NCBI GenBank assembly: GCA_937863915.1
Contig: CALMID010000121.1
Span: forward strand, 1-5,510
Direction: 5' to 3'
Origin: an uncultured Pseudomonas sp.
Lineage (GTDB): Bacteria > Pseudomonadota > Gammaproteobacteria > Pseudomonadales > Pseudomonadaceae
Length of the DNA stretch: 5,510 nt
In this document: positions 1 to 5,510 of the stretch, piece by piece
How positions within the stretch are numbered: position 1 is the stretch's first letter
How the letters are laid out: each line of letters starts with the position of its first letter
Notes under the pieces: generated by a model
What the model was told of the DNA's origin: nothing
The model's database searches: none
What the model saw: the letters and a program-made list of their open reading frames with translations, nothing else
Position numbers and translations under genes: made by a program

Positions 1-1
1 T

Positions 2-904
2 CGCGCCGCTACCGCGCTGGTGGTGCTCAGCATCGCCATCCTGCTGGTACCCGTGTATCTGCTCGGCGCCTCCATGGCCGAGTCGATCGAAAACACAATC
101 GTCCTGGTCAAGAGTGGCGAGATGCACATCCCCCGCCCTGCCGAATCCGTGGCCAGCTGGCCATTGATCGGCCAGCAGCTGCATGACCTGTGGCTGCAGG
201 CCTCCACCGACCTGACCAGCCTGCTGAAGAAAGTCGCCCCACAACTCAAGGGTGTCAGCCTGGAAGTGCTCGGCAAGCTGGCCGGCATCGGCATGGGCTT
301 TCTGGTGTTCATCTTCGCCCTGATCATCGCCGGTATTTTCATGGCCTTCGGTGACAGCGGCAGCCGCAGCGCCGTACAGATTTTTTCCCGCATCTCCGGC
401 GCCGAAAAAGGCCCGAAAATCGCTGAACTCTGTACCGCCACCATTCGCGCCGTCGCCCAGGGCGTGGTCGGTATCGCCTTTATCCAGATGCTGCTGATCG
501 GCGCCGGCTTTGTCGTCATGGGCATACCGGGGGCCGGCCTGCTCGCCCTGGCGGTCCTGCTGCTTGGCATCATGCAGCTACCCGCCACGCTGATCACCAT
601 TCCGGTGATTGCCTATGTATTTGCTACCGAAGGTGCCAGCGTGGCATCCATCGCTTTCGCCATCTACACCTTCGTGGCAGGACTGGCCGACAACGTACTA
701 AAACCTCTGCTGCTGGGCCGTGGCGTTGATGTACCGATGCCGGTGGTACTGATCGGCGCCCTCGGCGGCATGGTGAGCAACGGCATCATCGGTCTGTTCA
801 TCGGCCCGGTGATTCTCGGGGTCGGCTACCAGCTGTTCTGGCAGTGGGTCGAAGACCAGAACGAACAGAGCGCCGCAAACGACAGCAACGCACCTCGGCA
901 ATGA
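2..904 (+). CDS. AI-2E family transporter (YdiK/PerM-like), 5' end cut off by the window
   Basis: This is a polytopic inner-membrane protein of the AI-2E transporter family (DUF20, TC 2.A.86). Members include TqsA, which exports autoinducer-2, and others proposed to be Na+/H+ antiporters, so the substrate is unknown here. The reading frame is open to the left edge (RAATAL precedes the GTG at 20), so the true start lies outside. Family members are usually about 350-370 residues and about 300 are visible, so roughly 60 N-terminal residues are missing. Numbering from the GTG at 20, hydrophobic segments lie near 1-16, 86-108, 147-168, 171-198, 205-219 and 243-267, with a hydrophilic loop at 20-85. 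Family-typical features are AQGVVGIAFIQ (146-156), DNVLKP (224-229) and the glycine-rich PMPVVLIGALGGM (239-251) followed by GLFIGPVILG. The tail after 275 is polar. The stop overlaps the start of the next gene by ATGA, so this is probably part of the downstream efflux operon. Confidence 0.9.
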   Translation, partial: RAATALVVLSIAILLVPVYLLGASMAESIENTIVLVKSGEMHIPRPAESVASWPLIGQQLHDLWLQASTDLTSLLKKVAPQLKGVSLEVLGKLAGIGMGFLVFIFALIIAGIFMAFGDSGSRSAVQIFSRISGAEKGPKIAELCTATIRAVAQGVVGIAFIQMLLIGAGFVVMGIPGAGLLALAVLLLGIMQLPATLITIPVIAYVFATEGASVASIAFAIYTFVAGLADNVLKPLLLGRGVDVPMPVVLIGALGGMVSNGIIGLFIGPVILGVGYQLFWQWVEDQNEQSAANDSNAPRQ

Positions 905-2433
905 CCGCCCGCATGCGCCGGCGTGCGCAGCTCCCGCTTGCGCTCGGCGCCCTGGCGCTGAGCGGCTGCGTGCGTCTGGGGCCTGATTTTCAGTCCCCGT
1001 CCGTCACCTGGCTGGATGGCTGGAACAGCGAAGCCATCAACCAGGTCAGCCAGCAGCGCACCCAGCCGGACAATCGCCAGTGGTGGCGGACCTTCAACGA
1101 CCCGGTCCTCGATCGCCTGATTGCCGAGGCGGATGCGAACAACAGCAACCTGAAGATCGCCGGCCTGCGCGTGATCGAGGCGCGTGCCCAGCTGGGTATT
1201 GCCGAGAGCGGGCGCTATCCGCAGGTGCAACAGGCCAGTGCCGAACGCCTGTACCTCGACCGCAACCAGTCCGGCGGCCGAAACCCGCAGGACAGCAGCC
1301 TGTGGCAATACAGCGCCGGCTTTGATGTGGGCTGGGAACTGGACTTCTGGGGCCGCTTCAGCCGCGCCATCGAATCGGCCGACGCTGCCTTCTTCGCCGC
1401 CCAGGCCAACTACGAAGACCTGCTGGTGCTCTTGCGCGCCCAGGTCGCCGAAACCTATTTCGCTCTGCGCACCGCCGAAGCGCGTCTGCGCATTGCCCGC
1501 GAGAACGCCAAGCGGCAGAAGCGCAGTTTCGAGATTACCGAACGGCTCTTCGCCAGCGGCAACAGTGATGAGCTCGACCTGCAACAGGCCAAGACCCAGT
1601 ACCTGGGCACCCTCAGCAGCGTTCCGGAATTCGAGGCGCAGGTGCGCCAGACGCGCAATGCCCTGTCTGTACTGATCGGCCAGGCGCCCGGACCGCTGAG
1701 CCGGCTGGAGGAAAAGACCGGACTGATCCCCTTGCTCGATCAGGCCATCCTCGATGACGTGCCAGCCAACCTGCTGCTGCGCCGCCCCGATATCCGCGCC
1801 GCCGAACTGCAGGTAGCCGCCCAGTCGGCGCGGGTCGGCATCGCCGAAACCGACCTGTATCCGGCCATCAGCCTGCTCGGCAGCATCGGCTGGTCAGCCT
1901 CCTCGTTGAGTGGCAGTTCCAGCAGCCTGGACACCGGGGCTGGTCCCAGCCTGCGCTGGAACCTGTTCGACCACGGTGCCATCAAGAACAACATCCGCGT
2001 GCAGGACGCCCGCCTGCAGCAACTGATCGAGAGCTACCGCGACAGCGTGCGCCAGGCAGCACGCGAGGCAGACGACGCCGCCACCGGGCTGAGCAAAGCT
2101 CTGGAGCGCGAACGCATCCTGCGCGAAGCGGCCTTCTCGGCCAACCGCTCGCTGACCCTGGCCACCGCCCAGTACCGCGAAGGCTACTCCGACTTCCAGC
2201 GCGTACTGGATGCCCAGCGTGCCCTGTTCGTGCAGCAGGACAGCTACCTGCTCAGCCGCAGCAGCGCCGTCAGCAACCTGATCGCCCTGTACAAGGCGCT
2301 CGGTGGCGGCTGGTACCGCAACCAGCCACTGCTCGACGACGCCACCCGCCAGCAGATGCAACAGCGTACCGACTGGGACGATCTGCTGGATGACACTCAA
2401 GCCCCCGCTTCCGCACAAGACGCTCAGCCATGA
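901..2433 (+). CDS. Efflux outer-membrane factor lipoprotein, OprM/NodT family
   Basis: This is a TolC-like outer-membrane channel that, as a trimer, lets an efflux pump discharge across the outer membrane. ATG 901 gives 510 residues and a clear lipoprotein signal: positive residues RMRRR at 4-8, a hydrophobic core at 11-20 and lipobox LSGC with the acylated Cys at 23. Residue 24 is Val, consistent with outer-membrane sorting. An in-frame GTG at 844 would add 19 charged residues ahead of the signal and overlap the previous gene by 61 bases, so it was rejected. ATG 913 is a weaker alternative. Family motifs are WWRTFNDPVLDRLI (61-74), YP (106-107), DVGWELDFWGR (142-152), LLLRRPDIRAAE (291-302), DLYP (318-321), WNLFDHG (353-359), GYSDFQRVLDAQR (428-440) and ALYKALGGGW (462-471). 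These cover both OEP repeats. About 40 residues follow the GGGW motif and are polar and acidic. ATGA overlaps link it to both neighbours, and no Shine-Dalgarno precedes its start, suggesting coupled translation. Confidence 0.95.
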   Translation: MTARMRRRAQLPLALGALALSGCVRLGPDFQSPSVTWLDGWNSEAINQVSQQRTQPDNRQWWRTFNDPVLDRLIAEADANNSNLKIAGLRVIEARAQLGIAESGRYPQVQQASAERLYLDRNQSGGRNPQDSSLWQYSAGFDVGWELDFWGRFSRAIESADAAFFAAQANYEDLLVLLRAQVAETYFALRTAEARLRIARENAKRQKRSFEITERLFASGNSDELDLQQAKTQYLGTLSSVPEFEAQVRQTRNALSVLIGQAPGPLSRLEEKTGLIPLLDQAILDDVPANLLLRRPDIRAAELQVAAQSARVGIAETDLYPAISLLGSIGWSASSLSGSSSSLDTGAGPSLRWNLFDHGAIKNNIRVQDARLQQLIESYRDSVRQAAREADDAATGLSKALERERILREAAFSANRSLTLATAQYREGYSDFQRVLDAQRALFVQQDSYLLSRSSAVSNLIALYKALGGGWYRNQPLLDDATRQQMQQRTDWDDLLDDTQAPASAQDAQP

Positions 2434-3542
2434 CCGACGCTCGCCCCAGCAAACAGGCCTCCCCCGCCAAGACCGACCCAGCCAAACGGGGCGCCACTGG
2501 CGTGGCCATCGTCATCGGTCTGAGCCTGCTCTGGTACCTGCTGGCCGACCGCTACACGCCTTACACCCAGCAGGCGCGGGTACAGGCCTTCGTCGTGCCG
2601 GTGGCGGCCGAAGTCGCCGGTCGTGTTACCGCCGTGCACGTGCATGACAACCAGCGCGTCGAAGCCGGCCAGCTGCTGTTCGAGATCGACCGCCGTAATT
2701 ACCAGATCGCCGCCGACCGTGCCCGCGCCGACCTCGAAGCCATGCGCCGGCAGATCGGCGCCAATACCGCCGGCATCGACTCGGCCATCGGCAACCTGCA
2801 GGCCGCCGAAGCCAATGAACTCAAGGCGCGCCAGGATCGTGACCGCCTCGAACGCCTGTATCGCGAGGACAGCGGCACCATCTCCCTGCGCCGCCTGGAA
2901 GTCTCCCGCGCCACCTTCAGCGAAGCCGTGAGCAGGGTTGCCGCTGCCCGCGCCGAGGTGCAGCGCGCGCGCGAGCAGGAAGGTGGCAGCGGCGAAGACA
3001 ACGCCCGCTTGCAAAGCGCCGCCGCCGCGCTGGTGAAGGCCGAGCTGGACTTGAGCAATAGCCAGGTGCGCGCGCGCTCCAGCGGCCTGATTACCGATCT
3101 GCGAACGGAAGTGGGCCAGTTCGCCGGCGCCGGCAGCCCGGTGATGACCCTGATCGGCCTGAACGACGTCTGGATCAGCGCCGAGATGACGGAAAACAAC
3201 CTGGGGCATCTGCAAACCGGCTCGCCGGTGCGCATCGTCCTCGACGCTCTGCCCGGCCAGGTGTTCAGCGGGCGCATCCGCAGCATCGGTTACGGCGTAA
3301 GTGTCGGCCAGGCTACCGCCCCCGGCAGTCTGCCCACCGTGGAAAACAGCCGCGACTGGCTGCGGGCCGCCCAGCGTTTTCCGGTGATCATCGAATTCGC
3401 GCCGGGCGAGCTGCCACCCCTGGCTGGGCTGCGCGTCGGTGGCCAGGCCGAGGTGATGGCATTCCCGATCGAAGGCAACCCACTCAACCCGCTCGGTCGC
3501 CTGTTCCTTCGGCTGATGAGCTGGCTGTCGTTCGCCTACTAG
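2430..3542 (+). CDS. HlyD/EmrA-type periplasmic adaptor (membrane fusion protein)
   Basis: This is an adaptor joining an inner-membrane transporter to the outer-membrane channel encoded just upstream. The 370 residues fit the EmrA/AaeA/YibH-like branch. A short cytoplasmic N-terminus (1-20) is followed by a single membrane anchor at about 22-39. The first half of the lipoyl (biotinyl-like) domain is at 50-91, with VAAEVAGRVTAVHVHDNQRV and then GQLLFEID. A long alpha-helical coiled-coil hairpin, rich in Ala, Arg and Glu, spans about 92-208. The second lipoyl half, RARSSGLITDLRTEVGQFA, is at 214-232. A beta-barrel region follows at about 244-345 (VWISAEMTENNLGHLQTGSPV). The C-terminus ends in an unusual hydrophobic/amphipathic stretch, RLFLRLMSWLSFAY (357-370). 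The start ATG overlaps the previous stop (ATGA) with no clear Shine-Dalgarno sequence, so translation is probably coupled. The adjacent DUF2955 gene is its likely inner-membrane partner. Confidence 0.93.
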   Translation: MTDARPSKQASPAKTDPAKRGATGVAIVIGLSLLWYLLADRYTPYTQQARVQAFVVPVAAEVAGRVTAVHVHDNQRVEAGQLLFEIDRRNYQIAADRARADLEAMRRQIGANTAGIDSAIGNLQAAEANELKARQDRDRLERLYREDSGTISLRRLEVSRATFSEAVSRVAAARAEVQRAREQEGGSGEDNARLQSAAAALVKAELDLSNSQVRARSSGLITDLRTEVGQFAGAGSPVMTLIGLNDVWISAEMTENNLGHLQTGSPVRIVLDALPGQVFSGRIRSIGYGVSVGQATAPGSLPTVENSRDWLRAAQRFPVIIEFAPGELPPLAGLRVGGQAEVMAFPIEGNPLNPLGRLFLRLMSWLSFAY

Positions 3543-3549
3543 GCCGGCG

Positions 3550-4575
3550 ATGAGCACGCCTGCCGATCCGCGCCCCCAACGCCTGCTGCGCCTGGCCACC
3601 GGCACCAGCCTGGCGCTGGTGGCCAGTTTCGGTCTGGCCCTGCCTCTGCCCTTTATCGCCCCGATGCTGGCTCTGCTTCTGCTGGTCATGCGCAATCAGG
3701 CGCTACCTCCCGTGGCGGTGCTGGCCCTGCCGGCACTGATCATGCTGACCACCGGCGCCAGCCTGTTGCTGATTCCACTGCTGCAGCATGCGGCGCTGGC
3801 CGGTGTGCTGCTGGTCGGTCTGTGCCTGAGTGGCTGTTTCGCCTTCCAACTGCGCGGCGGCAATGCGCTGCTCAGCACCTTTCTGGTGATCGGCCTGACC
3901 ATGATCACCGCGGCCGGCACCAGTTCATTCAGCCTGGCCATGACCGTCATCGAAGCGCTGGCCAAGGGTCTGCTGCTGGCCAGCCTGGCCTGCCTGCTCA
4001 GTCACTGGCTGTTCCCGGAGCCAGTAGGTCTGGGTGCACCGACACCGCCCGCGCCAGCGCCCGAAGGTGAACACCGCTGGATAGCCCTGCGCGCCACCCT
4101 GGTGGTCATGCCGGCCTACCTGCTCGCCCTGATCGACCCCAGCCGCTTCATGCCGCTGATCATGCAGGCGGTCAATCTGGGGCAGCAGACCTGCGCCAGC
4201 GATGCCCGCCAGGCCGGACGCGAACTGCTTGGCTCCACCCTGCTGGCTGGCCTGCTGGCCATGCTGTTCTGGAGCCTGCTGAGCATTTTTCCGCACCTGT
4301 GGATGTTTGCCCTGTGGATGCTGCTGTTCATCCTGCTGGTCGGGCGCAAGCTGTATGCCCTGAGCCGCACGCGACTGAGCCCGAAGTTCTGGCTCAACAG
4401 CCTGTCCACCCTGATCCTGCTGCTCGGCCAGTCGGTGCAGGACAGCGCCAGCGGCAAGGATGTCTACAGCGCCTTCGCCATCCGCATGGGCCTGTTCATT
4501 GCCGTGGCGCTGTATGCCACGCTGATGGTCCAGCTTTTCGACAACCGGCGTCTGGTGAAGCGTCAGGCCGAGTGA
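3550..4575 (+). CDS. DUF2955 (FUSC-like) inner-membrane protein, probable pump component
   Basis: This 341-residue, very hydrophobic protein resembles the DUF2955 family, which is related to the FUSC/aromatic acid exporter group (FusC, AaeB, YccS). It has two hydrophobic halves joined by a Pro/Ala-rich hydrophilic linker at about 156-176. Hydrophobic segments lie near 20-47 (possibly two spans), 55-75, 80-99, 106-121, 130-154, 179-196, 228-246, 249-265, 281-294 and 308-329. The exact topology is uncertain. Charged positions stand out in the C-terminal half: DPSR (196-199), GRKLYALSRTRLSPKF (265-280) and GKD..SAFAIRM (302-313). Full-length FUSC exporters of the AaeB type are about 650 residues with a large cytoplasmic domain. 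This protein lacks that domain, so it is a compact form. It starts 7 bases after the adaptor gene stops. The AGG at 3541-3543 overlaps that stop, lies 6 bases before the ATG and may act as a weak ribosome binding site. The context suggests it is the energised or channel inner-membrane part of a tripartite efflux system; that role and the substrate are inferred. Confidence 0.85.
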   Translation: MSTPADPRPQRLLRLATGTSLALVASFGLALPLPFIAPMLALLLLVMRNQALPPVAVLALPALIMLTTGASLLLIPLLQHAALAGVLLVGLCLSGCFAFQLRGGNALLSTFLVIGLTMITAAGTSSFSLAMTVIEALAKGLLLASLACLLSHWLFPEPVGLGAPTPPAPAPEGEHRWIALRATLVVMPAYLLALIDPSRFMPLIMQAVNLGQQTCASDARQAGRELLGSTLLAGLLAMLFWSLLSIFPHLWMFALWMLLFILLVGRKLYALSRTRLSPKFWLNSLSTLILLLGQSVQDSASGKDVYSAFAIRMGLFIAVALYATLMVQLFDNRRLVKRQAE

Positions 4576-4581
4576 AGCTGC

Positions 4582-4600
4582 CCCGCGCATAAACAGCGGG
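4582..4600 (+). other. Small inverted repeat just after the efflux operon
   Basis: CCCGC (4582-4586) and GCGGG (4596-4600) can pair across a 9-base loop, and the stem could extend outward as TGCC/GGCA with one bulged C. No T-tract follows, so it is not a terminator by itself. It lies 7 bases after the DUF2955 stop and immediately before the strong terminator hairpin. It may protect the mRNA 3' end or be chance in GC-rich DNA. Confidence 0.3.
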
Positions 4601-4605
4601 CATGA

Positions 4606-4630
4606 AAAAGCCGGGCATTGCCCGGCTTTT
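4606..4630. terminator. Bidirectional Rho-independent terminator between convergent genes
   Basis: A perfect stem has the core AGCCGGGC (4609-4616), a 3-base loop ATT and GCCCGGCT (4620-4627). Three further A-T pairs (4606-4608 with 4628-4630) give 11 base pairs in all. Four Ts close the hairpin on the + strand (4627-4630) and five As precede it (4605-4609), read as Ts on the - strand. It lies 30 bases after the DUF2955 stop and 15 bases after the dcd stop, so it can serve both transcripts. Confidence 0.9.
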
Positions 4631-4645
4631 AGCTGGGCGTCTGCA

Positions 4646-5212
4646 TCAGGTTTTCGGCAGAGTCACGCCGGTCTGACCCTGGTACTTGCCGCCACGGTCG
4701 GCGTAGGACGTCTCGCAGGCTTCGTCTGACTGCAGGAACAGCATCTGCGCCACACCCTCGTTGGCATAGATCTTCGCCGGCAGGGTGGTGGTGTTGGAAA
4801 ATTCCAGGGTCACGTGGCCTTCCCACTCGGGCTCCAGCGGGGTGACGTTGACGATGATGCCGCAACGCGCGTAGGTGCTCTTGCCCAGGCAGATGGTCAG
4901 CACGTCGCGCGGGATGCGGAAGTACTCGACGGTACGGGCCAGCGCAAAGGAGTTCGGCGGAATGATGCACACCGGGCCTTTGACATCGACAAAGCTCTTC
5001 TCATCGAAGTTCTTCGGGTCGACGGTGGCCGAGTGGATGTTGGTGAACACCTTGAACTCGTCGGCGCAGCGCACGTCGTAGCCGTAGCTGGACACCCCGT
5101 AGGAAATCAGGCGCTCACTGCCTTCGGTGCGCACCTGGCGCTCGACGAAGGGCTCGATCATCCCGTGTTCCTGGGCCATGCGGCGAATCCACTTGTCCGA
5201 TTTGATGCTCAT
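4646..5212 (-). CDS. dcd: dCTP deaminase
   Basis: The enzyme converts dCTP plus water to dUTP and ammonia in the cytoplasm. This is the main route to dUMP, and so to dTTP, in many Gram-negative bacteria, and the enzyme works as a homotrimer. The 188 residues match the usual Dcd length (E. coli 193). Visible features are an N-terminal helix region [19 protein letters not shown] (4-22), [12 protein letters not shown] (37-48), the nucleotide-binding [10 protein letters not shown] (109-118) with Ser112 and Arg116, the loop [11 protein letters not shown] (123-133), and the catalytic-site TLEFSN with Glu137 (equivalent to E. coli Glu138). The C-terminal lid [14 protein letters not shown] (174-187) covers the triphosphate. 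All key residues appear intact. The start is supported by an AGGA ribosome binding site 8 bases upstream. It is transcribed convergently to the efflux operon and shares its terminator. Confidence 0.98.
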   Translation of the reverse strand: MSIKSDKWIRRMAQEHGMIEPFVERQVRTEGSERLISYGVSSYGYDVRCADEFKVFTNIHSATVDPKNFDEKSFVDVKGPVCIIPPNSFALARTVEYFRIPRDVLTICLGKSTYARCGIIVNVTPLEPEWEGHVTLEFSNTTTLPAKIYANEGVAQMLFLQSDEACETSYADRGGKYQGQTGVTLPKT

Positions 5213-5220
5213 GGCGGGCG

Positions 5221-5224
5221 TCCT
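5221..5224 (-). promoter_or_regulatory. Ribosome binding site of dcd
   Basis: AGGA on the - strand (TCCT as written) lies 8 bases before the ATG at 5212. It fits the anti-Shine-Dalgarno sequence and supports this start for dcd. Confidence 0.75.
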
Positions 5225-5255
5225 GACTCAAGGTGTGGTGAAAAACTGAGCGCGC

Positions 5256-5285
5256 ATCTTACCGGCTGCCGCTACCCGCAGCCAA
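5256..5285 (-). promoter_or_regulatory. Candidate sigma-70 type promoter of dcd
   Basis: On the - strand, TTGGCT (5285-5280) resembles a -35 box (4 of 6 consensus bases). TAAGAT (5261-5256) resembles a -10 box (4 of 6), with an 18-base spacer. Transcription would begin near 5249, giving a leader of about 37 bases before the dcd ATG. The boxes are imperfect and were found by eye. The position in the 87-base gap after the EAL gene is sensible for a separate dcd promoter. Confidence 0.4.
5264..5283. repeat. Perfect 6-bp inverted repeat in the dcd upstream region
   Basis: GGCTGC (5264-5269) and GCAGCC (5278-5283) are separated by 8 bases. The repeat overlaps the candidate -35 box and spacer of the dcd promoter. 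It could be an operator half-site pair or a weak 3' hairpin for the EAL gene mRNA. No T-tract follows on the - strand, so it is not a standard terminator, and chance is possible in GC-rich DNA. Confidence 0.35.
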
Positions 5286-5299
5286 GCACCCCGCCCCAC

Positions 5300-5510
5300 T
5301 CAGGCTAAAGGCGGCAGGTGCCCACCACCGGCCTCAAGCAACGCACTGAGCGACGCTGCCGCCAGTGGCCGGCTGAACCAGTAACCCTGCCCTTCGTCGC
5401 ACTGGTTGGCCAGCAGGAAATCACGGGCCTGGGCATCCTCGACGCCTTCGGCAATCGAGCGGATACCCAGGCTGCGCGCCATCTGCACCACCATGCGCAC
5501 GATGGTGGCG
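5300..5510 (-). CDS. EAL-domain protein (cyclic-di-GMP phosphodiesterase type), C-terminal end only
   Basis: Only the last 69 residues are inside the window; the frame is open to the right edge, so the start lies outside. The visible sequence is the end of an EAL domain. A helix (IVRMVVQMARSLGI) leads to the conserved strand motif SIAEGVED, then to FLLANQCDEGQGYWFSRPL, and ends with an Ala/Leu-rich tail and a stop at 5302-5300. EAL domains hydrolyse cyclic-di-GMP to pGpG, lowering this second messenger and usually favouring motility over biofilm. The AEGVE glutamates and the QGY...RP motif are intact, consistent with an active enzyme. The EAL and DDFG metal-binding motifs are outside, so activity cannot be judged, nor whether GGDEF, PAS or membrane domains precede it. 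The in-frame GTG near 5500 is internal, not a start. The gene ends 87 bases upstream of dcd on the same strand. Confidence 0.93.
   Translation of the reverse strand, partial: ATIVRMVVQMARSLGIRSIAEGVEDAQARDFLLANQCDEGQGYWFSRPLAAASLSALLEAGGGHLPPLA

Noticed and set aside
844..900. Upstream GTG start that would lengthen the outer-membrane factor by 19 residues
   Set aside because: It adds a highly charged segment ahead of a good lipoprotein signal peptide and overlaps the preceding gene by 61 bases. ATG 901 gives a normal signal and an ATGA overlap.
826..1584. 252-residue open frame on the - strand opposite the outer-membrane factor gene
   Set aside because: It is antisense to strongly conserved OprM/NodT coding sequence, has no motif, and crosses the boundary of two + strand genes.
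2963..3078. Alternating CG runs (possible Z-DNA or repeat) at about 2963-2972 and 3067-3077
   Set aside because: They are short, lie within coding sequence and are explained by Arg and Ala codons in the coiled-coil region of the adaptor.
2424..3695. Long 423-residue open frame on the - strand opposite the adaptor gene
   Set aside because: It is the antisense shadow of a well-supported HlyD gene in GC-rich DNA. Its product is a Gly/Ala/His/Gln-rich low-information sequence with no recognisable domain, and it spans two real genes.
3925..4590. 221-residue open frame on the - strand opposite the DUF2955 gene
   Set aside because: The Gln/Gly-rich product is typical of the complement of Leu-rich membrane protein codons. 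The frame starts inside the intergenic hairpin region and has no ribosome binding site support.
4814..5308. 164-residue open frame on the + strand across dcd and the intergenic gap
   Set aside because: It is the shadow of dcd, whose catalytic motifs are intact; the translated sequence shows no family resemblance.

Overview
The window is GC-rich, tightly packed bacterial chromosome and looks like a gammaproteobacterium of the Pseudomonas group. The evidence is the GC-rich third codon positions, the 188-residue dCTP deaminase with its Pseudomonas-like sequence, and the OprM/NodT-type outer-membrane lipoprotein. The genus is inferred from sequence character; no database was searched.

Left part (1-4575, + strand): four consecutive genes form a probable operon. 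They are the 3' part of an AI-2E family (YdiK/PerM-like) membrane transporter, an outer-membrane factor lipoprotein of the OprM/NodT type, an HlyD/EmrA-type periplasmic adaptor, and a DUF2955 (FUSC-like) inner-membrane protein. The first two junctions are 4-base ATGA overlaps and the third is a 7-base gap, so the genes are probably co-transcribed and translationally coupled. The last three supply an outer-membrane channel, an adaptor and an inner-membrane component, the layout of an FusABC/AaeAB-like aromatic acid or drug efflux pump. No RND or MFS pump is present, so the DUF2955 protein is the natural candidate for the inner-membrane element. The substrate cannot be read from the sequence, and the operon promoter and any regulator lie to the left of the window.

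Middle (4576-4645): a short convergent intergenic region holds a strong GC-rich hairpin flanked by an A-tract and a T-tract. It should terminate transcription from both sides.

Right part (4646-5510, - strand): dcd (dCTP deaminase) has a good ribosome binding site and a plausible sigma-70-like promoter in the 87-base gap upstream of it. Beyond the gap is the 3' end of a gene for an EAL-domain (cyclic-di-GMP phosphodiesterase-type) protein that runs off the right edge.

I see no RNA genes, mobile elements, CRISPR arrays or attachment sites. The most noteworthy item is the efflux operon with its DUF2955 inner-membrane component and its coupling to an AI-2E family transporter. It is a poorly characterised arrangement rather than a clearly new system.
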